DNA of 64,000 nucleotides from Paramecium tetraurelia (lineage: Eukaryota > Ciliophora > Oligohymenophorea > Peniculida > Parameciidae): the NCBI RefSeq assembly GCF_000165425.1, contig NW_001799288.1, forward strand, positions 207,584 to 271,583, in the 5' to 3' direction. The number at the start of each line of letters is the position of its first letter. The first letter of the stretch is position 1. The notes beneath the pieces were generated by a model, which saw only the letters and a program-made list of their open reading frames with translations, did no database searches and was not told the origin of the DNA. The position numbers and the translations under genes are program-made. Shown piece by piece: positions 11,406 to 22,536 of this stretch.

Positions 11406-13311
11406 ATGTCCCAGCAAACCGTTTTCAAGACTCAAGGTCATAGACAAGCAGTTTCAACTCCAAGCAGCAATACATATTTTCTTAATTCGTAAAGAAAATT
11501 AAAGTAGGCTCTAAATGTATTTTAAGCTTCTTTACAACAAGCACTCTTTAATCTATATCATATGTTCACACGAGTTAAGTATTAAATTAAACTCCAACTC
11601 AATATGAGATCAGACAAGTTAAAAAGGAATAGAATCAGATCTAAGCCATACCAGCTTCTTTCATGGAACTTTATGATGAATTTGAGAATAATTACAAAAT
11701 TGTTTAGAAGATTAAAACTGATCTCAATATCTCAATTGATATGAAGTCAGACGATTAAGTTCAATAGCCTCAAGTCATATCCTAAAATTCAATTAGGAAT
11801 CCCTCTTAGGCTGAAACAAAAATCGCAAATTTGTAGTTCTGTGATATTGATTAAGAGTTGAATCAGAGACTGCATATAAATCGCTTTAAATTTTATTACT
11901 TCCGAGCTTCAATCTCGAAATAATAATCTCCTTTATTACTTACAATTTAATTTGAAAATCAAATAAATTCTGCATAATACAAATTATATCTTTCTACTTA
12001 GCATGAATTTCCGACTAAATTTAATGCAGAACACAATCTCACTTCAAATTTTTGTAAGATCTATACTAGTGGGCATGAGAGTACATTTTAAGAAAATTAT
12101 CTATACATAACCTTTTATACCGAAATTGATGTAGTTGTAAAAATAAAGATAACATTTGGTCGAGTCTAGCAAAGCAAATCACCCTAAAAGTAGATAATAA
12201 AAAAAGAATATCCTAAATTTCCTGGTTTAATAACAAACATAAAAATTGATTTAATCAAAAGGAATCTTGATACAAGCTCATTTTAATTGACTCGGAGAAC
12301 AGATCTCTTGGCTGGATTACTTGTAAACAATTAATTATTTATATTAAATAGACTGAAAGAGAATAGAAAAGAAAGTAGGTTCTGTTAAAAAAGTAGGAGA
12401 TCGTATGCGAATAAAAGATAAAGTTGAAAACATAATATAGTGCATAGATGTTAAGAAACGATTATAGATTTTTTGAAAAGATTTATAAATTAAAACTAAA
12501 TAAAAAGATCTAGGGAGAGTTGTTTTGGGCTCAACTTGTAAATTTAATTAACTTTTGTGCTTAGCTTAAAACCAAATTAATAGTAAGATAGTTTTCAATA
12601 TGATTAGTAATTTAAAGCTCAGATGAGTGTTAAGGCGAATGGAAGAATTAAGGCTTTAAAATGTGGATTAAATTTATTGATTTACATTAGAAAGTTTGGA
12701 CCTACTCCTGAGAGAAGATCTTTTTGTAAAAGTCTGTTAGCAGTTCAAATGTTTACTGCTTAAATTAGATTCACAAGAAAAAGGAAGGCTGAAGCAATTG
12801 CTACTTCTTTTATAAGGGAATGTATTTCCATTATACATTTAGGACATAGACTACTCAAGACCAGACATTATGGTATTAATTCATTAATTTTCATCTAGTA
12901 ATCATTTTGTAGAACAAGTTCAGATTTTTCTAAAGATAGAAAAAAAAATATTATGAGGATTTCTGGCAATTAGTGATGCTCAACTACAAAGAAATCATTA
13001 GGAGTTTAAATCAAAGTAATCAAAGATCTAGGAGTAGGAGTTAAAAATAAATTTATGCTAATCAAATAGATAATCAAATGATGCAGTTCCAGATTGATAA
13101 TTATTATTAAAGACAAAAGTTGATATGGCTGGGGTTTATAAGGCAAAAGATCCATGACAAACAACTGGATCTTTATTTAAATGATAGGAAAAGCGATGAG
13201 ATTAGGAAAGCCTTGATTAAGTTTTAAGAACCTAAACTGTTCCAACTGCCGCAAATTAATGAAGTAGCTGAGATAATTGAGCTTTATGCAAAAAATAAAA
13301 AAATGATTTGA
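11406..13311 (+). CDS. Tandem family member A (FYYFR/FPTKFN family), unknown
   Basis: 591 aa from six exons; introns at 11504-11526, 12323-12351, 12538-12564, 12583-12607 and 12873-12898. The first of three adjacent paralogues. Shared order: short Ser/Gln-rich head; a beta-rich domain with RFKFYYFRASI, HEFPTKFNAE, ENYLYITFYTEID and KITFG; a basic helical region (EREQKRKQ...YRFFEKIYKLKL, ELFWAQL); a helical segment ending EAIATSFIRE; and a tail EPKLFQLPQINEVAEIIELY. The first intron ends AAG and is the least secure. An alternative start at 11378 would keep the frame without it but gives a poor N-terminus. No known family was recognised. Confidence 0.8.
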
Positions 13312-13350
13312 GAATATGATGATATATTAAATATGATAAACTCAGATTAA

Positions 13351-15474
13351 ATGAGAAAGTCAAGTTCCCAAAGTGCTGTTTTAAGCACTATGTAGAATCA
13401 AAGATTTTACTGCGGGTAAAAATTAAAGAGCCCCAATAAGGAATTCCTAAAAAGCAATCGAAGTGAAGTTTCAGTCTCAGAATAGTAAGACAGTAAGTCC
13501 AGAGCGAATACATTATTTGAAAAAATTAAAGCTTAAAATGCGAATATTCACAGATCAGAGAACAACCTTTTTTTAAAAGTGGAAGGTGCAATCTTAGAAT
13601 TGTATAATTAATATGAGCAAAATTATTAAGGACTTGGTTCACTTGGCAGAATTAAAACTGTTTAAGAAAATTTATCAGTGGAATTCAAAAAATAAAATGA
13701 TTAACTAATAAAGACATTTGATGGTTTAAAGTTATCAGACTTAGATCAAAATGGAGTTAATCAAATTTAAATTGATAGATACTAATTTTATTATTTCAGG
13801 TTAAGAATTTTAGAAAAGCCTACACCAATTCACATTCACTTACAACTACCAGAATCATTATCATTTTTATTATTTAAATTGATGCTGTCTGTTAAAATTG
13901 AATTCCCAACTAAATTCAATGCAGATTAAATAATCTAAAGTAATTATGCAAAAGTCTATTCAAGTAATCCTCAAGCACATTATTTCAAAGAAGAATTCCT
14001 TTATCTAACCTTCTATTCTCATATTGATTTTATCTTAAAGATATCAGTGCATTTCGGATAATTGAATACTGAAAAAACCCCCTCTCGTTAAAATAATTCA
14101 AGATCACCTCAATTTAAGATGGTCCTAAGCGAAAATGCAAAACTTATCTAGACTCCCGATAGAAGAAGGGAGAAGAAGGGGTTCTCTCAAATCAGATCAA
14201 ACATCTATTAATCTTCTATCGAAAAAGAAACAGAATGCAGTAGAGTTTAAACTGAAAATTCAGATAAAAGAAAATTTATTAAAATACAACCAGTTTAATC
14301 TAAATTAAGCACTCTATTAACAATGATAGGCAAAGAATTTTAAGGTATGACAAAAGAGGAGAGATTAAAAAAGATTGAAGAACACTAAAACCAAAAAAGA
14401 AAAGAATTGCATTAAGATTACCTTAATAAACAAAAAACATTCTTGTAAGAATTAGAAAAAAGAAAACTACAAATAGAAAACCATTCCAAATTAAAAAGAC
14501 AAAAAATTGAATTAGTATAGTAAAATAAAAAAAATTACTAGACTGAAAGATAATAATCTATAAGAACTAGATTGCTCCTATAGGAGTAGATATCTTAATT
14601 TAGAGAGATAGAACGTTCTTTTAGTATTAGAAAAGCTTATGCATATAAGGTATCACTAAGTTGGGGTAGAATAATAAAGTATATCCTTTTTATTGATACA
14701 CTGTATAATGTGATAAAAGTATTTGATTTATTTAAATATTTCAGGAGAGCAAAAGAAAATCTTAAGTTTAAGCAAGAGGCAAATTATTGGTTTGGACCAT
14801 TAAGACTAAAGCATTAATTTCAGCAAAGGAATATGGTTTTTCAACTAAGGAAAGAACAATAACTAAGTCTTGTATTGCTTTGAAAATGATAGCCATCAAT
14901 TTAAGAAAAAAGATTAAACAAAAATCACATTTAATTTTGACCAGATATCTACTTTAAATGAGATTGGCAGTCACTATAGTTTCTTAACATGACAAGACTT
15001 TAAAAAAAAGTAAAAAGCAGATTATTATTTTTAGTAATTTAGATTCAAAGGAATTTTAGAAGCTTGAAACAAAAGAAATTGACTTTCAGAGATAAATTCA
15101 TCAAACTAATAAAAGATAACATTAATTAAACTATTGATGAACTCTAAAGATAACAAGGGAAAAAAACCTTTTATGATATCAACGATAAACCTGTATAATA
15201 AATGGATATGTATAATAATATGATGTGATTATTTAAGTATCTGCATAAACTAGTTGATTGACGAATACTCAAAATAGAAAAAGTAGATATGGTATGAATA
15301 TATTAATAACAAATTCTTTGAAAAGGATTTCCATAAGGTATCTATAAAAAAAATAATTAGAAAATGAAAGATTTTTCAATCAATTTGAAAGAACCGTAAT
15401 TGTATGAACTTCCTAAAAGAAAGGAATTGATATAAATAATTGAGAAATACGGTAAGATTAAAAAATTACTCTGA
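13351..15474 (+). CDS. Tandem family member B (FYYFR/FPTKFN family), unknown
   Basis: 673 aa, five exons; introns at 14719-14744, 15010-15034, 15210-15237 and 15338-15360. It has the same architecture as A: FYYFRLRI, KIEFPTKFNAD, EEFLYLTFYSHID, ISVHFG; then a long K/E/Q coiled coil (about residues 320-440) that includes IQ-like basic runs; then the helical segment ARGKLLVWTIKTKALISAKE and the tail KEPQLYELPKRKELIQIIEKY. The tail match to A and C (EP.L..LP....L..II..Y) fixed the last three introns. It starts 39 bp after A ends. The largest of the three because of its expanded coiled coil. Confidence 0.82.
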
Positions 15475-15609
15475 TTATATATATATAATTAATGATAAAA
15501 AATAGATTACTCCAAAGAAGTTCCTCTAAACTAACTCAATCTTAAACATCTTTAATGAACTAATCGATAACTATGTAATCGATAATTCAATATTTTTAGA
15601 ATTAACAGT

Positions 15610-17304
15610 ATGAAAAGATAGTCATCCATTCTCTCATTGGATAAGCAGACTGAAGAGAATGGCACAGCAAAACTAATGAAAAAGATTTCTTAGAAATAGA
15701 CTCATGGAAGTATGGATGATATTTCAAGACTACTGCCTTTAAATGATAATCTAATAAATGTTTATAATCATTTTGAAGATAACTTTAGAGTTGTTAGAGA
15801 ATCAGAAAAATTCCATTGTGAAGCACCATCAACAGGTAAATATGAGAGTATTTAAATTAATCCTTCTAATATCTTGAAAGTTGTTGATGGTTTACATTTA
15901 TGCGATTTAAATCCTGAGAAGCTCAATCGAATATAGATTTGCAGATTTAGATTCTATTATTTTAGAGCCAGATTGAAAAACAAATTAAACCCTTTGCAAA
16001 TCTATTTTACATTCCCAGATAAAATAACAAATCATATTTACAAAGTGTTTTTATCAACAACTGTTGAGTTTCCAACAAAATTTAATTGTGAGTAATCAAC
16101 TTCAAGCAGATCAATTAAAGTGAAAACTAAATCAGGCACTAAATTTTTTACCGAGGATTTTATATATATGACATTATATTCTGAATCAGATTTTATTATT
16201 GGCATGCATTTAGTTTTTGGGGAATTCCATAATTCAATTTTGAGTGCAAAGTAATAAGAACCCTCAAGATTCTACAAATTCTGGGATGAAGATAAAAAAA
16301 GTATGTCACCAAAGAAAGATAAAATCCTACAAAATTTAGATTAATCTCGATATAAAAGTACTTAGAAACTCAAAGATTTTTTAAGGGGAGCAGGTATAAA
16401 TAAAATAATATAAAATGTAGAGGTAAGTGCAAAAAAGATAATTACAGTGGTTCAAAGAGGAAAGTAGATTGAAAAAGATAGATAAGAAGAAAGAAGCATT
16501 AAAATGTTAGTAAAATCATAAATTCAAGAGTTTCGCAAAGTAGAAAAGAGTATTTTATAACAAAAATTCGATAAATAACAATAATGTTAATCATGGCAAT
16601 AAATGATTTAATTAATCACAATTTGTGGATAGATTTATAGTATTTTACATGTAATGATTCTAAATAATTTAGGAAAGGAAAAGAAGGCTAAGAATTTAAG
16701 CAAAAGCTAAGTTGATAGTGTTAAGATTGAAAGCTAAGTTATTCATTGAAGTCAAATAATTTGGACAGAACCCATTTGACAGATGCAGTAATAAATCCTT
16801 GCTTTTATTAAAAACTATGAGTATCCATTTGTAAGAATAATCTAGAAAAAGAGCATAAAAAATAGCGACTAATTTCTTGAAAAAAACACTCATTTTTTAA
16901 ACTGCATTGATTGCTCATCATAAGATGGTATCTAAAGGTATGATATGTATAATGTAGTAAGAATAATTGTTAAGGTTTTTAAAACTAAAAAGTTTTAGAA
17001 GCGTGCTTTTAAGGATAGATTTTGGAGATTGATTAAAACGTATTTTAATTAAAACAATGGATCATATCTCTTTGCTACCTCCTAAGTCAAAGTAATTCAA
17101 ATCGATAAGCCACTCATGTCCAAAATAATCGAATAATATATTCATACTAGGAAATTATTATGGTTGTAATAGTATCAATAGAATAAAAATGGGAATGAAA
17201 ATGTAACTCCAGTTCCATAAGTAAGTATATATTAATTGCCAAATGATAAAGAGTTAAAATAGATAATGAAGGAATATTATTACGTTTCGAAGAAAAGCAA
17301 CTGA
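15610..17304 (+). CDS. Tandem family member C (FYYFR/FPTKFN family), unknown
   Basis: 550 aa, three exons; introns at 16651-16672 (22 nt) and 16938-16957 (20 nt). It carries the family signature RFRFYYFRARL, TVEFPTKFNCE, EDFIYMTLYSESD and HLVFG, then a basic helical middle with QQKFDKQQQ, the segment NPFDRCSNKSLLLL, and the tail PQVSIYQLPNDKELKQIMKEY. It lacks part of the coiled coil seen in B, and fewer introns than A and B suggest intron loss or gain after duplication. It starts 135 bp after B. Function unknown; soluble, no membrane segment. Confidence 0.82.
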
Positions 17305-17436
17305 TGAAAGATTTATATATAGAGAATTTATTTATACTGAATTAAAATTAATGAATATAAATAAAATTCTAATTTTCTGAATTCCTAAAAAAACTACTAT
17401 TTATTCAGAAATAAGAATCCTAAAAATATTAATATT

Positions 17437-18567
17437 ATGAATAACACATCTATTCTTTTCAAGTCTTTGAAAGTTGGAGAATTAAATCTTCCAAACAGGA
17501 TCGTTATGGCTGCAATGACTAGAATGAGGTGTAATAATGACACTAAGGTTCCAAATGACATAGTGGCAGATTATTATTCATAAAGGGCTTCATCTGGGTT
17601 GATTTTAACTGAATGTACCTTAGTAAGTTAAAGATCTAATGCATTCCCAGGATGTGCTGGCATTATAAGTGAAGAATAAGTTGAAGGATGGAAAAAAGTT
17701 ATAGATGCTGTACATAAGAAGAATGGAAGAATTGCTTTATAGATTTGGCATAGTGGAAGAGCCACTCATTCCAATTTATAGGGTGGTTAAATTCCATGGG
17801 CCCCATCTCCAATTGCTATAAATGGAGTAAATTACGCTGTCAAATAACCACATGAAGTACCTCATGAGATGACAACAGAAGATATCAAATTAGTGATATA
17901 ACAATTCAAAGAAGGTGCCTATAGAGCCAAAAAGGCTGGATTTGATGCAGTAGAGTTACATGGAGCAAATGGTTACTTAGTAGATTAGTTTTTAAGAAGT
18001 TATACAAATAGAAGAAACGACTAGTATGGTGGATCAGTGGAAAATAGATCTAGATTTTGTTTAGAAATTATTGATGAATTAGTTCAAGTTTTTGGTAAAG
18101 GAAGAGTAGGAATTAAAGTAAGTCCAGTTGGCAGATACAATGACATGTTTGATGAAGATCCCGTTAAGCTTTATACTTATTTGTTCAAAGAATTAGATAA
18201 AAGATAAATTGCATTTATTGAAATCATGAATAGCAAAGATGAAGAGAACGCATATGGTTATGGTCACCCAGCATCTGAAAAATAAGTGCCTAATCTATTA
18301 CAATTATTGAGACCCTCTTTTAAGGGTGTTATTATTGGAAATGTAGGATTGACAGCCTAAACAGCAGCCTAAGGCATAGAACAAGGATTATTTGATGCAG
18401 CTAGCTTTGGTACTCTATACATCGGAAGTAATTTATTATTTTAATTATTAGATCCTGATTTAGTTGAGAGATTCAAGGATAATTTGAAATTATCTGATTC
18501 TGATCCTAAGAAATATTTTGGTGGAAATCATGAAGGCTACTCTGATTACCCACCTTATTAAGGATGA
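17437..18567 (+). CDS. Old yellow enzyme, NADH:flavin oxidoreductase (FMN)
   Basis: 376 aa, one exon, full length for the family (about 350-400 aa). An FMN-containing ene-reductase using NAD(P)H on alpha,beta-unsaturated carbonyl compounds; cytosolic. Seen motifs: LFKSLKVGELNLPNRIVMAAMTRMR; QIWHSGRATH; AVELHGANGYLVDQFL with the Tyr expected to donate the proton; YTNRRNDQYGGSVENRSRF; the phosphate-binding strand GVIIGNVGLT; and ASFGTLYIGS. The C-terminus YFGGNHEGYSDYPPYQG is complete and matches the family. Physiological substrate not predictable. Confidence 0.95.
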
Positions 18568-18689
18568 GATTGAATAATCATTATTATATCGTAAATATCA
18601 AAAATATAAATAAGTTTTATAACTCATCTATCTACTATTAATCAATATGAATGCTACACAGTTTAAATTGTCAATATTCAATTCTATAA

Positions 18690-18990
18690 ACATTTTTTAT
18701 ATTTCTAGTAAAATCCTACCAACAGTGCATGTTGCCCGTTCTCCTTTCTAATATCGAGATCTTATTTCTCCGTCTCCGGTTACACAAAGATGAAAAACTT
18801 TTTTTGTGAAGTATCGAATTCAAATTTTCCTTCTTCATCGACAGCCTTTTGGTCTTTCAATTATGGCATCTTTAAATGTCAGACTATTTTTGTTACTTTA
18901 ATCGATCATTGGGATCAGCACTCACAGAAATACCAGATAAAGGGTTGTTTTTAAGTCTCCTAATTCTTTATTTAGTCTATTCTATGTATC
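18690..18990 (-). pseudogene. Fragment resembling ubiquitin-conjugating (E2) N-terminus
   Basis: On the minus strand a run RLNKEL continues, one frame over, as RRLKNNPLSGISVSADPND. This matches the alpha-helix 1 to strand 1 region of E2 enzymes (KEL..L..NPP.GIS...). Another frame carries EEGKFEFDTSQKKFF, which could be the (G)G.F.FD strand. No active-site HPN...C was found and frames change at least twice, so this is a broken remnant at most. It lies in the 950-bp gap between the old yellow enzyme and the next gene. Confidence 0.4.
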
Positions 18991-19519
18991 AATAAATAAA
19001 ATAAATAATTATTTAAGTTATAATTAAAATATTGGCAGAAAATTATAATATTTATTTAACATTAGTGTTATTTTTGATATAAAAGATATATGTATTTTAA
19101 ATTATTTTGCTAAAAATTACATATCACATAAAAGAAATCCTATCATTATACAAAATTAAAAATCTTTTTGAAAATTATTGTATGTACAACTAAGTTGACA
19201 CCTTTAATTGAAATAAAAATTTATTAGCAATTTTTGAGATATCAGGAAATTTGGATTAAAATTAAATGTTTAAATATTCCTTATATTGATGAGATAAACT
19301 AAAAAATGGACAAATATCATTGAAAATTATGGATATAATTTATTATTGAAGAATTTATTATTGATATCATTATTCATTCCATAATTGAAATATTTATTAA
19401 TTATCTATAAGTAGAATATATTTCTGAAGATATCAATAGAATTAATTATTTTTACCGAAATTGTTGATATATTTTAAAACAGAATAAAATTCATAGTTTA
19501 TAGGATACATTCTATTTGT
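18991..19519. other. AT-rich intergenic sequence
   Basis: About 530 bp, very AT-rich, with long A/T runs and no reading frame of protein-like composition on either strand. Nothing else was recognised. Confidence 0.6.
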
Positions 19520-20407
19520 TCATTTAGTCCATACCTTACTCTCTTTGCTTTTGTTTGAGATACTCTATATGTAATGAACATCAGATTGCTTAAAATATTA
19601 TTATTTTTATTTAATGATTAAAGTCTCTCCAAATTCATGGACTACTTTTTATATATATGTTTGATTCTTAAATTAGGTGCAGATGCTCAAATGAAGTTAA
19701 TTTTTGCCTTGAATTCTAACTTTTTTTATAAAGGATAGCATGGTTTCTGTAGATTAAGCCACTTAAGGGCTCTGGAATGATATTTTTTAATTACACTAAG
19801 GCTTATCAGAATGTTTAAAATCTATGATTTTGTAATTAATCATCAGTTGATTCGTCTTGCTCCTATAGCTAGCAATTTTTTAAAACAGATAAAGCGTATC
19901 AAATGTGTATGCTGAGACATAAGGTTTAAAAGAAACAAGAATGGGATAGAATAATACTTCTGCTTAAGGAGAAACTTTTTCACTTGAACATCGAATCAAT
20001 GAGGCCAAACAATATGTCAGCAATCGATCTGTCATTACTATGATGAAAAGATCATCCTTAAGGTCAATTGAGACAATTTTTTTGAATTTCTGCATTTCGA
20101 TACTTTCCTTCATTTAGCTTTAAATTTCCAACAAGCCCTGGTCGATTGAATCTAAGTTTTCTTTGATTTCCCTACTGTCAGCAATATGAATTTCCAATTC
20201 ACTAGTGAACTCGTTGATTCTTGCTATAATGAACTTTTTATGGTCTTCGTAATAGAGGACAGTCTCAGAAAAATCGAAAATCTTAAGCCTTTAATTTTCT
20301 ACCAGCATATAATTAGTGAAGAATTTAAATCTGACACATTTCGAGGAATCTGATTCATCAAAGGCTTTATAAATCTTGGCAGCAGAATCGACGATTTAAA
20401 TTTTCAT
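19520..20407 (-). CDS. Unknown protein with central coiled coil
   Basis: 295 aa in a single minus-strand exon of good composition. It begins MKIQIVDSAAKIYKAFDESD. A helical pair (about residues 55-115; SREIKENLDSIDQGLLEIQ) is followed by a hydrophobic beta-like part (DLFIIVMTDRLLTYCLASL) and a basic C-terminus. No family recognised. Plus-strand frames over the same DNA contain TGAs, which favours the minus strand. It diverges from the aspartic-protease-like gene with an 82-bp gap. Confidence 0.65.
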
Positions 20408-20489
20408 TGATTTTAAAAAGAATAAAGTGAAATAAATATAAATGCGGTTATAAGTCTTATCCAGAAATTCAAAGACGCAAAATGAATTA

Positions 20490-21942
20490 ATGATTAATTT
20501 AATATTTCTTTTCTCTTTAGTTAATACATAAGAATCTTCATTCTACAATTAAGAATAAGCAGGAGGCAAGAATCAAGGACTTCAATCCCCTTCAAATGTA
20601 TTTTTATACGATGACGAGCAACTTCGATACTTTACGAGCATCACTTTGATATCTAGTTTCAATGGAGTGGAGAAAGATGGGAAATATAAAATTGCTCTTG
20701 ATGTAGATTTGCCATTTATATTCATCACAGAATTGAACAATTCTCTGCATTTTACTAAGCTAATACCTACAGACGATTAAATTGAATTAATAATCTCATA
20801 CATCAAACCCAAATTCAAAGAAATTGAGGATTGTTGGGGAAATATTTTCTATGTATTAAATAGCAGTCTATGGATAAATGAAAATATAGGGTTGGATGTT
20901 TCCTTCTTTTACTACACTGGATATGGGGCAATTGATTTTAGACAGTCGACTATGTTGGATGGTTATATCGGATTGGGGAAATACCCTTTAGTTGAGAAAG
21001 GCAACTTCAATTACATTATGAATCTAACTCATCAACATTTGATAAGCCATCCCTCTTATTCATTGTATTTTGGCAATCAGGAAGGATTTATAGATTCTGT
21101 TATCACTTTGGGGAATTATTAAGAATCGTTTAAATAAAATGGAACAGAATTTCAATAGCTAAAAGCAATCCCTGGATGCAATCAAACATGGTGTTTTCGA
21201 GTAAATCAAATCTCACTTTATAAAAATGACACAATAATATACAGTTCAAGCAATCACAAGCCTTACACTTCATTTATTAGTTCAACTTTTGAGTTCATTT
21301 ACATGCCTAGAGAAATAGCAGAGGCCATTAAATTTCACATTCAGAAGAATGATAACATAGACTGTGACTTCATTAATTATCCAATTCAAAATAGAAACAA
21401 CACCATTCTCATCTGTTCTACGAAGTTATAAATATCTATACCCCAAAATTTCCCTGTAGTAGAGTTTGTGGTTTTATAACATTCTTAAAAGATCACTTTG
21501 ACTTTCAATCCTCAGCAGTACATCTAAAAATGTCTTGATGATGTTGAGACGTACGAATTTAAATGTTTGACATACTTTGCCATATATGATAAAAAAATAG
21601 ACTAATATAAACCCAACTTTGACATTGTTTTTGGATTGCCCTTCCTTAGAGTCTACTATACATATTATGATTTACAGAATTCAACTATATGTATAATTAA
21701 ATATTTAATTAGTGTTTTCGCAGGCATATTAATTTGATGACATACCTTTAATTTCTAGATTTTGGTATTATAGTTTTTTGGCTCTATTAATTTGTTGGGC
21801 ACTAGTCATGATGAGTTGCGGAATCTTCTTCAAAGAACAGATGGATCAGATGATTGTCTTCGTCATCAACATCTTGAAATACATTCAAGGAGATCAGCAA
21901 GCAAGATAACAAGTATTGAGAAATTATTTAGGAGATGATTGA
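20490..21942 (+). CDS. Pepsin-fold (A1) aspartic protease homologue, probably inactive
   Basis: 476 aa, two exons (intron 21691-21712, 22 nt). A signal peptide (MINLIFLFSLVNTQ) precedes a bilobal pepsin-like body: LDGYIGLG, YSLYFGNQEGFIDS, CNQTWCFRVNQI, FDIVFGLPFLRVYYTYYDLQNSTI, as in the family. The first catalytic loop, normally D-T-G, reads ALDVDLPFIFI. The second, normally D-[ST]-G, reads ISSTFEFIYMP, so the second Asp is absent. After the protease fold there is a TM helix (SFLALLICWALVMMSCGIFF) and a short cytosolic tail, giving a type I membrane protein. Family membership is well supported; loss of activity is inferred. Confidence 0.85.
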
Positions 21943-22017
21943 AAACTAAATTCCGCTTACGTCATGACTATATCATCAATTTTATATTAAATATTTACGT
22001 CACCACTAAATAATAAT

Positions 22018-22311
22018 ATGAATAAAATATTTATATCCCTCTTCTTAATACTCTCACTCTTTATTTCAACTTCATAATCATTGGAATTTCCTCCTAAGCG
22101 TGAAATTTAAGATCCCTTTACTCATGGCGCAATCTAATAAATTTTGAGAAAAGCCTTTGCAGACAATAATTGCCCCCCGGAACAATCAAAGACTTATTGC
22201 TCAGGTAGTTAGCCATGCTGCAAGGTTGGAAACAGATATGGATGTTGTCCTTACTCATTTGGTGTGTGTTGTGGAGATGGTACCTGTGTACCAAATGGGG
22301 GAAGATGTTGA
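22018..22311 (+). CDS. Small secreted granulin-like Cys-rich protein
   Basis: 97 aa, single exon. Signal peptide MNKIFISLFLILSLFISTSQS, a hydrophilic propeptide-like stretch, then a C-terminal Cys cluster: CSGSQPCCKVGNRYGCCPYS followed by FGVCCGDGTCVPNGGRC. The CC...GCCP...VCCGDG...C order matches half to two thirds of a granulin repeat. Ten or more Cys suggest a disulfide-knotted secreted peptide. It lies 75 bp downstream of the protease-like gene on the same strand. Granulin is a structural label; role unknown. Confidence 0.75.
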
Positions 22312-22536
22312 AGAAGAAATAATCAGTTTTCCATTAATTTTGAATTAATTATCTGTATTTTAGTTAAAATCAATTATGAATATTTTGTTTTTCTAGCCTC
22401 TAATAATTATTGTTTTTTTAGATCGAAAATCTTAAACATCTAATAGAATTTGATTTCTAATTCACTTTTAAGTTTATGGGCTCTCCTGAACTAACTAGAT
22501 ATTTATGTATATACAATTTTATATAAAAAAATTTAA

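Noticed and set aside
16696-16893. Minus-strand ORF MSVFFKKLVAIFYAL
   Set aside because: Shadow of family member C, which aligns with its paralogues here.
22157-22348. Plus-strand ORF MQTIIAPRNNQRL
   Set aside because: Out-of-frame shadow of the granulin-like Cys cluster.
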